Source of the DNA: Geothrix fuzhouensis | GTDB taxonomy: Bacteria > Acidobacteriota > Holophagae > Holophagales > Holophagaceae | Reading direction: 5' to 3' | DNA: 64,000 nt | NCBI RefSeq assembly: GCF_024609325.1 | Contig: NZ_JANHMQ010000005.1 | Span: forward strand, 62,001 to 126,000 | Part shown: in pieces, positions 17,055-27,498 of the stretch | Layout: every line of letters begins with the position of its first letter | How positions within the stretch are numbered: position 1 is the stretch's first letter | Position numbers and translations under genes: made by a program | Notes under the pieces: generated by a model | Told to the model about the DNA's origin: nothing | Databases searched by the model: none | Seen by the model: the letters and a program-made list of their open reading frames with translations, nothing else

Positions 17055-18917
17055 ATGACCCCATCCACCTTCCAGCAGGCCCTCGATGAGGGCGAGTGTT
17101 TCCTCTTCGACGGAAGCACCGCCTCGGCTTTGCATGATCGTGGAATCACGCTTCAGCGCAGCTTCGAGGAGTGCAACCTCAAGGCGCCGGACCTGCTGCT
17201 GGCCATCCACGGCGAATTCCTCGCGGCGGGCGCCCAGGTCCTCACCACCAATACCTGGGGCGCCAACCGCCTGAAGCTGGCCGCCCGGGGCCTGGAAGGC
17301 CAGCTCGATGCCATCAACCGGGAAGGCGTGGCCCTGGCGAAGCAGGCCATCGCCCAGCAGGGCGCCCGGGCCTGGGTGGCGGGCTGCATGGGGCCACTGG
17401 GTGTCCGCATCGAGCCCTGGGGACCCACGTCCTTTGACGAGGCCCGCGCCCTTTTCCGCGAGCAGGCCGAGGCGCTCGTCGGGGCCGGGGCGGACCTGAT
17501 CGTGCTGGAGGCCTTCGAGGATCTCAACGAGATCCACCAGGCCATCCTCGCCGCGAAGGAAGCCGGCAGCCTGCCCGTCGCGGCCCTGATGACCACCAAC
17601 GATGACGGCCAGGCCCTGTTCGGCGCCGAACCCGAGTGGTTCATCAAGCAGCTCGACACCTGGGGCGCCGAGTTGGTGGGCCTCATCGGCGGCAACGGCC
17701 CCGCGCCCCAGCTGCGCCTCCTGGAGCGCTTGAAGGCCATCACCACAAAGCCCATCGTCCTCCAGCCGAACCCCGGCCTGCCTCACCAGGTGGACGGCCG
17801 CCTCATCTACGGGGCCAGCCCCGAGTACCTGGGCGGCTTTGCAGCCCGCGCCCTCGCCGCCGGCGCCCGCGGCGTGGGCGGCTGCAGTGGCACCACGCCC
17901 GCCCACATCCGCGCCATGCGCGGGGCCTTCCGCCAGGAGCGGGCCTTCGTCCAGGCTGGCAGCGGGTTTGAGCTGAAACCCCATGAGCAGCCGCAGCCCG
18001 AGGTGCCCTTCGCCTACCGCAGCCGCTTCAGCCTCAAGCTGGCCCAGGGCGAGTTCGTCCACACCGTGGAGCTGGTGCCGCCCAAGGGCATGGAGTATGA
18101 CAAGCTCCTGGCCAAGACCCGCCAGTGCCGGGCCCTGGGCGTGGACGCCATCAACGTGCCGGACGGTCCCCGGGCCATGGCCCGCATGTCCGCCTTGGCC
18201 ACGGCACTCATCATCGAGCAGCAGGTGGGGCTTGAGACCATCCTCCACTACGCCTGCCGGGACCGGAACCTGCTGGGCATGCAGAGCGACCTGCTGGGGG
18301 CCGCGGGCCTGGGCCTGCGCAACATCCTGGCCGTCACCGGGGATCCCCCGAAGCTAGGCCCCTATCCCCAGGCCACGGCAGTCTTCGACGTGGACGCCAT
18401 CGGCCTCGTGAACATGCTCAAGCGCCTGAACACGGGTCTCGATCTGGGCGGCGCCAGCATTGGTAAGCCCACCTCCTTCAGCGTGGGCGTGGGCGCCAAT
18501 CCCGTGGCGCCGGACCTGGAACGGGAGAAAACCCGCTTCCGCTACAAAGTGGAGGCCGGCGCCCAGTGGGCCATCACCCAGCCCGTCTTCGACGCCGAGA
18601 GCCTCTTCCGCTTCCTCGACTTCACCGAGTCCCTGGACAGCAAGGGCGGCCTGCCCATCATCGCCGGTATCTGGCCGCTCAAGAGTCTGCGCAACGCCGA
18701 GTTCATGGCCAACGAGGTGCCCGGCGTCTTCATGCCGCCGTCCATCCTGGCCCGCATGGCGAAGTGGTCAAGCGCCGAGGACCAGATCAAGGAAGGCCTC
18801 GCCATCGCCCAGGAAGTGATCGAAACGATCCGGCCCCGCGTCCGCGGCCTCCAGCTCAGCGCCCCCTTCGGCCAGGTCGAACTGGTCGCACCACTGCTGC
18901 CGAAACGGGAGGAGTAA
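17055..18917 (+). CDS. Homocysteine-methyltransferase-like / methylenetetrahydrofolate reductase fusion
   Basis: A 620-residue two-domain protein of the YitJ type. Residues about 1-300 are a homocysteine S-methyltransferase barrel (FDGSTASALHDRG, TTNTWGANRLKL). Residues about 318-610 are a MetF-type reductase making 5-methyl-THF (TVELVPPKG, LAVTGDPPK, AQWAITQPVFDAE). The first domain lacks two of the three zinc-binding cysteines of the family: Gly215 replaces the GxNC cysteine and GGCC is GGCS (C277, S278). The MetH encoded downstream has all three. I infer an inactive or repurposed first domain and an active reductase. SAM riboswitch 1 lies upstream; the ferredoxin gene and metH follow on the same strand. 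No clear Shine-Dalgarno precedes the ATG. Confidence 0.92.
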   Translation: MTPSTFQQALDEGECFLFDGSTASALHDRGITLQRSFEECNLKAPDLLLAIHGEFLAAGAQVLTTNTWGANRLKLAARGLEGQLDAINREGVALAKQAIAQQGARAWVAGCMGPLGVRIEPWGPTSFDEARALFREQAEALVGAGADLIVLEAFEDLNEIHQAILAAKEAGSLPVAALMTTNDDGQALFGAEPEWFIKQLDTWGAELVGLIGGNGPAPQLRLLERLKAITTKPIVLQPNPGLPHQVDGRLIYGASPEYLGGFAARALAAGARGVGGCSGTTPAHIRAMRGAFRQERAFVQAGSGFELKPHEQPQPEVPFAYRSRFSLKLAQGEFVHTVELVPPKGMEYDKLLAKTRQCRALGVDAINVPDGPRAMARMSALATALIIEQQVGLETILHYACRDRNLLGMQSDLLGAAGLGLRNILAVTGDPPKLGPYPQATAVFDVDAIGLVNMLKRLNTGLDLGGASIGKPTSFSVGVGANPVAPDLEREKTRFRYKVEAGAQWAITQPVFDAESLFRFLDFTESLDSKGGLPIIAGIWPLKSLRNAEFMANEVPGVFMPPSILARMAKWSSAEDQIKEGLAIAQEVIETIRPRVRGLQLSAPFGQVELVAPLLPKREE

Positions 18918-18937
18918 GTGATGAAAGAGAACTGCCT

Positions 18938-19013
18938 ACCACCAAGACACCAAGACACCAAGAACGACAGGGAAGTGATCCTTCTTTTCTTGGTGCCTTG
19001 GTGTCTTGGTGGT
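18938..19013. repeat. Long inverted-repeat element B (CACCAAGA-type)
   Basis: 27-nt arms at 18938-18964 and 18987-19013 match at 26 of 27 positions when one is reverse-complemented, around a 22-nt loop. Each arm is three tandem copies of ACACCAAG-like units. It fills the gap between the MTHFR fusion stop and the ferredoxin start, so it would be transcribed inside the operon; a short T-run (ATCTTTTG) follows. Confidence 0.9.
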
Positions 19014-19042
19014 GATCTTTTGTGTTCTTGCAAGAGTGCCCC

Positions 19043-19330
19043 ATGCCAGTAAAAGTCCACTTCCTCCTCGAAGACCTGCTGGTGGAAGCTCCCGCAGGCA
19101 CGTCCTTGCAGCGCATCGCGGACGCCGCGGGGGCTGACATCACCTTCGGCTGCCGCACTGGCTCCTGCGGCACCTGCCGGGTGCGCGTCGCAGAGGGCCT
19201 GCACCATTGCAGCGACCCAAGCCCGGAGGAGCGCGACTTCCTTCAGGGCCTGGACGCCCCGCCAGACCAGCGCCTCGCCTGCCAGGTGACCGTTCACGGC
19301 GATGTGGCCATCGACTACATAGGGCTTTAA
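19043..19330 (+). CDS. 2Fe-2S ferredoxin, plant type
   Basis: A 95-residue soluble electron carrier. Cluster ligands are C37, C42, C45 (GCRTGSCGTC, the CX4CX2C pattern) and C80 in RLACQVTV. The fold order (beta-grasp start PVKVHFLLED, helix LQRIADAAG, cluster loop, C-terminal strand) is complete. It sits between the MTHFR fusion and metH, flanked on both sides by long hairpin repeats. I infer that it donates electrons to the MTHFR flavin or to oxidised cob(II)alamin in MetH. I chose the ATG at 19043; an upstream in-frame codon at 19022 lies in the repeat tail. Confidence 0.9.
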   Translation: MPVKVHFLLEDLLVEAPAGTSLQRIADAAGADITFGCRTGSCGTCRVRVAEGLHHCSDPSPEERDFLQGLDAPPDQRLACQVTVHGDVAIDYIGL

Positions 19331-19336
19331 CGATGA

Positions 19337-19422
19337 AACCGCAGATGACGCAGATTTCGCAGATGAAAAACTGGAATGAATTCCGCTCACTCCATCTGCG
19401 TTCATCTGCGTCATCTGCGGTT
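19337..19422. repeat. Long inverted-repeat element C (CGCAGATGA-type)
   Basis: Left arm 19337-19367 begins AACCGCAGATGACGCAGA; right arm 19392-19422 ends TCTGCGTCATCTGCGGTT. Units are 9-10 nt (GCAGATGAC). It fills the gap between the ferredoxin and metH. The sequence just after the right arm (AAAGAAAAAGG) provides the metH ribosome-binding site, so folding could affect metH translation. Confidence 0.9.
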
Positions 19423-19439
19423 AAAGAAAAAGGTCTTTC

Positions 19440-22400
19440 ATGACCACCCTCGACACACTCCTCCATGACAAGGTGCTGCTGCTGGACGGTGGCATGGGGA
19501 CGCAAATCTTCGCCCGCAAGCCCACGATGGAGGACTACGGTGGCGCGGCGCTGGAAGGCTGCGTGGATCTGCTCACAGAGCGGCGGCCCCAGTGGATCCG
19601 GGAGATCCACGAAAGCTATTTCAACGCCGGTGCCGATGCGGTGGAAACCAACACCTTCGGCGCGAACCCGCTGGTGCTCGGCGATTTCGGGCTCTCGGCC
19701 AAGGCCTACGAGCTGAACGTGCAGGCGGCCTCCCTCGCGAAGGAAGTTGCTCGCAGCTTCGACCGGCCCCGCTTCGTCATTGGCTCCGTCGGCCCCGGCA
19801 CCAAGCTCATCACCCTGGGCCACGTGGGCTACGCGGAGCTGCTGGCCTCGTACCGCGTGCAGATGGACGGCCTGCTGGATGGCGGGGTTGACGCCATCCT
19901 CATCGAGACCTGCCAGGACCTGGGCCAGATCAAGGTAGCCGTGCGAGCCGCCCGCGAGGCCATGGCCGCCAAGCAACGGAAGGTACCCATCTGGGTGCAG
20001 GCCACGGTGGAGACCACGGGCACCCTGCTGGTGGGATCCGACATCTCCGCCGTGCTCACCAGCGTGGAGCCCCTGGGCATCGACGTGCTGGGCCTCAACT
20101 GCGCGACGGGCCCCGATGAGATGCACGCCCACCTTCAGACCCTCTGCGAGGCCAGTCCCTTCCGCATCAGTTGCCTGCCCAACGCGGGGTTGCCAATGAA
20201 CGTGGGTGGGCAGGTGGTTTACCCGCTGGATCCTGCGGGCTTCGCCCCCAAGGTGCTGCACGCGGCATCGGAATTTGGCCTCGCCATCGTCGGCGGCTGC
20301 TGCGGCACCACGCCGGAGCACATCCGGGCCCTGGCACCAGGTGTGGCGAAACTGAACGTGCCGCGGCGCGCCCCAAAGCTGGAGCGTAGCGCCGCCAGCC
20401 TCTACCAGAGCGTGACGCTCCGGCAGGAACCCGCGCCCCTGATCGTGGGCGAGCGGACGAACGCGAACGGCTCGAAGAAGTTCCGCGACCTGCTGGCCTT
20501 GGAAGACTGGGACGGCATGATCACCCTGGCCAAGGAACAGCAGAAGGAGGGCGCCCATCTGCTGGACCTCTGCGTGGCCTACGTGGGCCGCGACGAGGTG
20601 CGCGACGCCGACCAGCTGCTGGGTCGGCTGGTCTCCCAGATCACGCTGCCGTTGATGATCGACAGCACCGAATTCCCGGTCATCGAGCGGGCCCTGCAGC
20701 GTTCCCCGGGCAAGTGCGTGGTGAACTCCATCAACTTTGAGGACGGCGAGGCCAAGGCCCGGAAGATCCTGGATCTGTGCAAGACCTACGGCGCGGCCGT
20801 GGTGGCCCTCACCATCGACGAGCGCGGCATGGCCAAGACCCGCGAGCAGAAACTCGAGGTGGCCCGGCGCCTCCACGCCCTGGTGGTGGGCGAGTACGGC
20901 CTGGATCCCGGTGACCTGATCATCGACCCCCTGACCTTCACCCTCGGCAGCGGCGACGAGGAATTCCGCGGCTCCGCCGTGGAAACGCTCGAGGCCCTGA
21001 AGCTCATCAAGGCCGAGCTGCCAGGGGTCATGACGATCCTCGGCGTGAGCAACGTGAGCTTCGGCCTGAACCCCGCCTCCCGCCATGTGGTCAACGCCCT
21101 CATGCTCTACCACGGCGTGAAGCATGGCCTCGACATGGCCATCTTCAACGCCTCGAAGGTGCTCCCCGTCGCGAAGATCGATCCCGAGGACCGCCGCATG
21201 GTCGAGGATCTGATCTTCGACCGGCGCTCGGAGGGCTACGACCCGCTCAAGGCCGTGCTGGCGCGCTTCAGCGACCGCAAGGCCACCCTAGTGGACGCTC
21301 ACCGCACTGACCTGCCCGTGCTGGAGCGCCTGCACCGCGGCATCCTCGACGGCGAGAAGCAGGCCATCCTCGCGGACGTGGACGAGGCCCTGAAGGACCA
21401 CGACCCCCTGAAGCTCATCAACGAGGTGCTCCTGGGGGCCATGAAGGTGGTGGGCGAGCGATTCGGTGCCGGCGAGATGCAGCTGCCCTTCGTGCTCGAG
21501 AGCGCCGAAGCGATGAAGGCGGCCATCAAGCGCATCGAACCCCACCTGCCCCGGGAATCGAACTATCAGAAGGGCCGCATCCTGCTGGCCACCGTGAAGG
21601 GCGATGTCCACGACATCGGCAAGAACCTGGTGGACATCATCCTCAGCAACAACGGCTTCGAGGTGAAGAACCTGGGCATCAAGCAGCCCATCGAAGCGAT
21701 CCTCAGGGAGCTGGAGGCCTGGCCCGCGGACGCCATCGGACTCTCGGGCCTGCTGGTGAAATCCACCGTGATCATGAAGGAGAACCTGCATTTCATGGAG
21801 GAGCAGGGGCTGAAGGTACCTGTCATCCTTGGCGGCGCCGCCCTCACCCGAGACTACGTGGAGGGCGACTGTCGCCGCTCGTACGCGGGCGCGGTTCACT
21901 ACGCAGAGGATGCCTTCGAGGGTCTTCGCCACATGCAGTCACTGGTGGCGGGCGACATCAGTGTGCCGGCTCCGGCAACCGCCGCCTCCGCGGCGGGCGA
22001 CATCAAAATCCTGAAGCGAGGCGGCGCCGCGGTGCCGCTCACGGAAGCGGGGCAGAGCAGCTGGGTGCGCCATGACGCGCCCTCGCCGGAGCCGCCCTTC
22101 TGGGGCGTTCGCGAGCTGACGGATGCACCGGGGGACCTCTTCGAGCACCTGGACGAGTTCGCCCTGGTGCGCAACCGCTGGGGTTTCAGCCAGGGCAGTC
22201 AGAGTGACGAGGCCTTTGCCGCCGTGCTGCGGGACAAGGCGGAGCCCCAGCTGGCGCGCTGGAAGGCGCGCCTTGTGGCCGCTCCGGTGTTTCAGCCGAA
22301 GGCCCGCTACGGCTACTTCCCCGTGCGGGCCGAAGGCGATGCTCTGCGGGTGCTTGATCCAACCGACCGCGAACGTACGCTGGCTTTGCTCGGCTTCCCC

Positions 22401-22862
22401 CGCCAGCCTGCAGGGCGTCGCCTCTGCATCACGGACTTCTTCCGGGCTGACGCCACCGATGTGCTGGCCCTCCAGCTCGTCACCCTGGGCCAGGCCGCCG
22501 CGGATCATGCGGCCAGGCTCTACCGGGAGGACGGCTATGCGGACTACTTCGCCTTCCACGGCCTGGCCACGGAGCTGACCGAAGCCTATGCCGAGCGGCT
22601 CCACGCCCGCATCCGCCGGGAGCTGGGCATCCACCACAAGGACCTGCCCGGCCGCGCGCTCTTCGCTCAGGGCTACCAGGGCTCGCGCTACTCCTACGGC
22701 TACCCCGCCTGCCCCGACCTGGAGGGCAACGGCCCCATCCTCGACCTGCTACGCGGCGCCGAGATCGGCGTCCACCTCAGCGACAGCCACCAGATGGACC
22801 CCGAGTACAGCACCAGCGCCCTCGTGGCCTGGCATCCCCAGGCGCGGTACTTCTCCGTCTGA
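19440..22862 (+). CDS. metH: Cobalamin-dependent methionine synthase
   Basis: Transfers a methyl group from 5-methyl-THF to homocysteine via cobalamin. All four modules are present in 1140 residues: the Hcy domain (about 1-310) with zinc cysteines in GLNCATGP and GGCCGTTP; the pterin-binding barrel (about 326-590, VGERTNANGSKKF); the B12 cap and B12 domain (about 630-860) with lower-ligand motif DVHDIGKN near residue 721; and the SAM-binding reactivation domain (about 880-1140, with RYSYGYPACPDL). It is a little shorter than E. coli MetH (1227). It lies third in the SAM-riboswitch unit after the MTHFR fusion and a ferredoxin. The ferredoxin is a plausible reductant for reactivation. Confidence 0.97.
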   Translation: MTTLDTLLHDKVLLLDGGMGTQIFARKPTMEDYGGAALEGCVDLLTERRPQWIREIHESYFNAGADAVETNTFGANPLVLGDFGLSAKAYELNVQAASLAKEVARSFDRPRFVIGSVGPGTKLITLGHVGYAELLASYRVQMDGLLDGGVDAILIETCQDLGQIKVAVRAAREAMAAKQRKVPIWVQATVETTGTLLVGSDISAVLTSVEPLGIDVLGLNCATGPDEMHAHLQTLCEASPFRISCLPNAGLPMNVGGQVVYPLDPAGFAPKVLHAASEFGLAIVGGCCGTTPEHIRALAPGVAKLNVPRRAPKLERSAASLYQSVTLRQEPAPLIVGERTNANGSKKFRDLLALEDWDGMITLAKEQQKEGAHLLDLCVAYVGRDEVRDADQLLGRLVSQITLPLMIDSTEFPVIERALQRSPGKCVVNSINFEDGEAKARKILDLCKTYGAAVVALTIDERGMAKTREQKLEVARRLHALVVGEYGLDPGDLIIDPLTFTLGSGDEEFRGSAVETLEALKLIKAELPGVMTILGVSNVSFGLNPASRHVVNALMLYHGVKHGLDMAIFNASKVLPVAKIDPEDRRMVEDLIFDRRSEGYDPLKAVLARFSDRKATLVDAHRTDLPVLERLHRGILDGEKQAILADVDEALKDHDPLKLINEVLLGAMKVVGERFGAGEMQLPFVLESAEAMKAAIKRIEPHLPRESNYQKGRILLATVKGDVHDIGKNLVDIILSNNGFEVKNLGIKQPIEAILRELEAWPADAIGLSGLLVKSTVIMKENLHFMEEQGLKVPVILGGAALTRDYVEGDCRRSYAGAVHYAEDAFEGLRHMQSLVAGDISVPAPATAASAAGDIKILKRGGAAVPLTEAGQSSWVRHDAPSPEPPFWGVRELTDAPGDLFEHLDEFALVRNRWGFSQGSQSDEAFAAVLRDKAEPQLARWKARLVAAPVFQPKARYGYFPVRAEGDALRVLDPTDRERTLALLGFPRQPAGRRLCITDFFRADATDVLALQLVTLGQAAADHAARLYREDGYADYFAFHGLATELTEAYAERLHARIRRELGIHHKDLPGRALFAQGYQGSRYSYGYPACPDLEGNGPILDLLRGAEIGVHLSDSHQMDPEYSTSALVAWHPQARYFSV

Positions 22863-22884
22863 CCTGATCGGAAAGGAAGAATGG

Positions 22885-22994
22885 AAGCGGAGGAAAACGG
22901 AGGTAATTGAGGAAAGCGGAGAAAGACCAACGATCCTTGCCTCAACCGGTTATCTTTTCTCCGCTTTCCTCCGCCCCTCCGCGACCCTCCGCTT
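22885..22994. repeat. Long inverted-repeat element D (GCGGAGGAAA-type)
   Basis: Two 42-nt arms (22885-22926 and 22953-22994) that are imperfect reverse complements; the left is purine-only in long runs (GCGGAGGAAAACGGAGG). Units of 8-10 nt vary around CGGAGGAAA. It lies 22 bp after metH and is followed by ATCGACATTTTTTCTG, so it may serve as the operon's terminator. Confidence 0.9.
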
Positions 22995-23029
22995 ATCGAC
23001 ATTTTTTCTGTGGGGACACCAAAAGGGGC

Positions 23030-23058
23030 TTGCCTGGATTCCCCCATGGCGCTAGCCT
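23030..23058 (+). promoter_or_regulatory. Candidate promoter upstream of SAM riboswitch 2
   Basis: TTGCCT (23030-23035), a 17-bp spacer and TAGCCT (23053-23058), about 55 bp before the riboswitch. Spacing is ideal; both hexamers are moderate matches. Confidence 0.4.
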
Positions 23059-23112
23059 TCTCCATCGGCCCTTCGGGGCCGTTCTCTTACGAGATCCTTG
23101 TCAGTTCCATAG

Positions 23113-24649
<1,537 letters not shown>

Positions 24650-24659
24650 AGGCCCAGCC

Positions 24660-25595
24660 ATGCCCGTCAAGGTCCCCAGCTCCCTGCCCGCCCGCGGCGT
24701 CCTCGAGGCGGAGAATGTCTTCCTGATGGACGAGCAGCGCGCCCTCCAGCAGGACATCCGCCCGCTCCGCATCGCGCTCCTCAACCTGATGCCCACCAAG
24801 GTGGCCACGGAGACGCAGCTCCTGCGCCTGCTCGGCAACACCCCTCTGCAGGTGGAGGTGACGCTGCTCCACACGGCGTCCCACGAGGCGAAGAACACCC
24901 CGACGGAGCATCTGCTGGAGCACTACGTGTCCTTCGCGGAGGTGCGCGACCAGACCTTCGACGGCCTGATCGTCACCGGGGCTCCGGTGGAGCAGCTGCC
25001 CTTCGAGGCCGTGGACTATTGGCCGGAGCTCGCCGAGCTGCTGGACTGGGCGCGGACGAACGTCTTCTCCAGCCTGTTCATCTGCTGGGGAGCCCAGGCC
25101 GCTCTCCACCGCTACTACGGGATTCCCAAACATCCCCTGGCGGAGAAGTTGTTCGGGGTCTTTCCCCACCGGCTGGAGGTGCGCAACGAGCGGATCGTGC
25201 AGGGGTTCGACGATGTCTTCTTCGCGCCGCACTCCCGCCACACGGAAACCCGCCGGGAGGACATCCTGGCGGAGCCGCGGCTGGAGCTGCTCGCCGAATC
25301 CGACGAAGCCGGGGTGTATCTCCTGCAATCCACGGATCACCGGCAGGTCTTCGTCACGGGACATTCGGAATACGATCCGGGCACCCTCCAGGGCGAATAC
25401 GCACGGGATCTCGGGAAGGGCCTGCCCATCGGCCTCCCGCGGAACTACTTCCCCGAGGACGACCCCACCCAAGCGCCTCTGGTGCGTTGGCGGAGCCACG
25501 CCAACCTCCTCTTCGCCAACTGGCTGAACTACTTCGTCTACCAGGAGACGCCCTACGAGCTGGGCCGCCTGCCAGAGAAGGGGGGCCGGGGATGA
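24660..25595 (+). CDS. metA: Homoserine O-acetyltransferase of the MetA (HTS) fold
   Basis: A 311-residue glutamine-amidotransferase-like acyltransferase. The catalytic Cys is in [10 protein letters not shown] and the His in [10 protein letters not shown]. In the acyl-CoA pocket motif [11 protein letters not shown] there is a Glu where E. coli MetA has Gly. Published work on Bacillus cereus MetA ties Glu at this site to acetyl-CoA and Gly to succinyl-CoA, so I predict O-acetylhomoserine as the product, although the family name is homoserine succinyltransferase. That fits the adjacent metY. It overlaps the aspartokinase start by 4 nt (ATGA). Confidence 0.93.
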   Translation: MPVKVPSSLPARGVLEAENVFLMDEQRALQQDIRPLRIALLNLMPTKVATETQLLRLLGNTPLQVEVTLLHTASHEAKNTPTEHLLEHYVSFAEVRDQTFDGLIVTGAPVEQLPFEAVDYWPELAELLDWARTNVFSSLFICWGAQAALHRYYGIPKHPLAEKLFGVFPHRLEVRNERIVQGFDDVFFAPHSRHTETRREDILAEPRLELLAESDEAGVYLLQSTDHRQVFVTGHSEYDPGTLQGEYARDLGKGLPIGLPRNYFPEDDPTQAPLVRWRSHANLLFANWLNYFVYQETPYELGRLPEKGGRG

Positions 25596-26956
25596 GCCTG
25601 AAAATCCTCAAGTTTGGCGGCAGTTCAGTGGGCAGCGCCGAGGCGCTCCGCCGCGCCACCGCCATCGTTCGCGACGAGCTGCCGGCGGGCGGCCTGGTGG
25701 TGGTGTCCGCGCTCAAGGGCACGACGGATCGCATCCTCGAGGCCTGCGCCGCTGCGGGCAATAGCCACCTGGCCGAGGCCCAGGCCCACCTGGCGGGCCT
25801 CCGCCATCGGCATCGCGAAGTCGCCACCGAGCTCGGGCTGCTGGGGGCCGTCGAGGCGGCCTGGGAGCCCCTGTTTACCCGGCTCGACCAGCTGCTCACG
25901 GGCATGGCCATGCTGGGGGAGGCCACGCCCCGGGGCCGGGACTCGGCCCTGGCCCTGGGAGAAACCCTGTCGGCGCACCTGGCGGCCGCATGCTTCGGCG
26001 GAACCTTCCGCGAGGTCCGCGACGTAATGCGGACGGACGCCCGCTTCGGCAAGGCCCGGCCACAGCTCGTCGCCCTGCGCGTGGCAGCCGCTCCCTGGCG
26101 CGAGGCCCTGGCGGGCGGCGCCCTCTGGATCACCCAGGGGTTCCTCGGCGCCACGGCCGAGGGCCACACCACCACCCTGGGCCGGGGCGGCTCCGACACC
26201 AGCGCCACCCTTCTAGGCGAGGCCCTGGATGCGGAGGAGGTGCAGATCTGGACGGATGTGGACGGCGTGCTGACGGCGGATCCCAGCCTGGTGCCCAAGG
26301 CCCAGCCCATCGCCCAGATGAGCGTGAGCGAGGCCGAGGCCCTCAGCGCCTTCGGAGCCAAGGTGCTCCATGCGGATTCCCTGGCCCCCGGGGGACGGGC
26401 GGGGTTCCGACTCGTGGTGGCCAACACCCTGAGACCGACCGCCTCCCGCACGGAGATCCTGCCGGTGTCGCCCCTCCGGATTCCGGGCACCGTCACCTCG
26501 GTGGCCTACAAGGAAGGCATCAGCCTCCTGCGGTTCCCCGCCTCGGACGGCCTGGAACCGCCGCTGGAGGCCGCCCGGCGCCTGGAGGAGGCCGGAGCCC
26601 TGCGGTTCGGCCTGGTCTCGAGCCCTGCCGGCACGCTGCTGGCGGTGCGGCCGGACACGCCCGCCGCGACCAAGGTCCTGGCAGACCTGGCCATCTCGGG
26701 GCCGGAGCTGGAAGCCGGCTGGGCAGTCGTAGCTCTGGTAGGTGAGGGCCTGCGGGCGGATCCCCTGGCCGCATTGCGCCATCTGGCGACGCTGGGGCAG
26801 GAGCCCGTAGGCGGTCTCCTCACGGGCAGCAGCACGGTCTCCATCGCTTTCCTGGTGCCCGAAGCCCGCCTGGGCGACCTCATCCCGCGCCTGCATGACC
26901 GCTGTGTGGGAGGGTTGCGGCCGTCCAGACCACCGGAGGGTCAGCTGGCCGGATGA
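25592..26956 (+). CDS. lysC: Aspartate kinase
   Basis: A 454-residue first enzyme of the aspartate pathway (lysine, threonine, methionine). Kinase motifs are [14 protein letters not shown] at the N-terminus, [19 protein letters not shown] and [14 protein letters not shown]. The C-terminal 150 residues form a regulatory ACT pair. No homoserine dehydrogenase domain is fused. Being third after metY and metA behind a SAM riboswitch suggests an aspartokinase controlled by methionine supply rather than the general lysine enzyme. The symbol lysC is by family; the specific isozyme role is inferred. Confidence 0.93.
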   Translation: MSLKILKFGGSSVGSAEALRRATAIVRDELPAGGLVVVSALKGTTDRILEACAAAGNSHLAEAQAHLAGLRHRHREVATELGLLGAVEAAWEPLFTRLDQLLTGMAMLGEATPRGRDSALALGETLSAHLAAACFGGTFREVRDVMRTDARFGKARPQLVALRVAAAPWREALAGGALWITQGFLGATAEGHTTTLGRGGSDTSATLLGEALDAEEVQIWTDVDGVLTADPSLVPKAQPIAQMSVSEAEALSAFGAKVLHADSLAPGGRAGFRLVVANTLRPTASRTEILPVSPLRIPGTVTSVAYKEGISLLRFPASDGLEPPLEAARRLEEAGALRFGLVSSPAGTLLAVRPDTPAATKVLADLAISGPELEAGWAVVALVGEGLRADPLAALRHLATLGQEPVGGLLTGSSTVSIAFLVPEARLGDLIPRLHDRCVGGLRPSRPPEGQLAG

Positions 26957-26972
26957 TTGAAGCAGGACACCC

Positions 26973-27203
26973 TCAGACCTGGCGCAGCAGCCACGCGACC
27001 AGGCGGGAGTGGAAGCTCTCGGGATGTTCCAGATCCGTGCGGCGTAGGCGGGCCGGATGGGCGGGATCCCCCAGCAGCAGGGGGTCCGAGTCCACCAAAT
27101 TGGGTAGACGCTGGCCATCGGGCAGAGACCAGAGGCCTCCCCGACCCTCATCTTTCCGCAATTGCGATGCCTGGCGTCGATCGCCCTGGGTCTCCCGGAC
27201 CAT
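26973..27203 (-). CDS. Small hypothetical protein
   Basis: A 76-residue open frame with an ATG preceded by GGGGAAAGAG. The composition is Arg/Leu/Pro-rich with no membrane helix, no signal and no motif I recognise; the middle (GLWSLPDGQRLPNLVDSDP) reads like a folded protein. It converges with aspartokinase across a 16-bp gap. It could also be a chance ORF in GC-rich DNA. Confidence 0.4.
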   Translation of the reverse strand: MVRETQGDRRQASQLRKDEGRGGLWSLPDGQRLPNLVDSDPLLLGDPAHPARLRRTDLEHPESFHSRLVAWLLRQV

Positions 27204-27498
27204 CTCTTTCCCCTGTGGAATCTAAAAGATAGGCCCGCTCATCCGCGGCGCCACCGGCCCCTCCTGGGAAGGGCGGCTTCGTGATCTCGCGCACCCCGGA
27301 TTCAAGGAACGGCCCAACCCCACCTTCGGGCGATCCGGCCCTTTTTGCTCTAGATCGAGAAGGCATGGCACTGCATCAATTACGGTGGAACTTAAGCAGC
27401 GCATGGATTTTTCAGTGACAAACCTCTGACCCGACCCCTCCGATGGACTTACATTTCCCGTACGCGGATGCATCCCCCGCGGGAACAGGCGGAGCACC
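27204..27498. other. Intergenic region, no gene seen
   Basis: 295 bp between divergent genes. It contains a moderately AT-richer stretch at about 27375-27425 that may hold the promoter of the 27499 gene. I see no convincing terminator or gene. Confidence 0.4.

Noticed and set aside
18938-19013. Possible small CRISPR array (short regular repeats)
   Set aside because: Units are contiguous with no spacers and are mirrored as an inverted repeat; no cas genes nearby.
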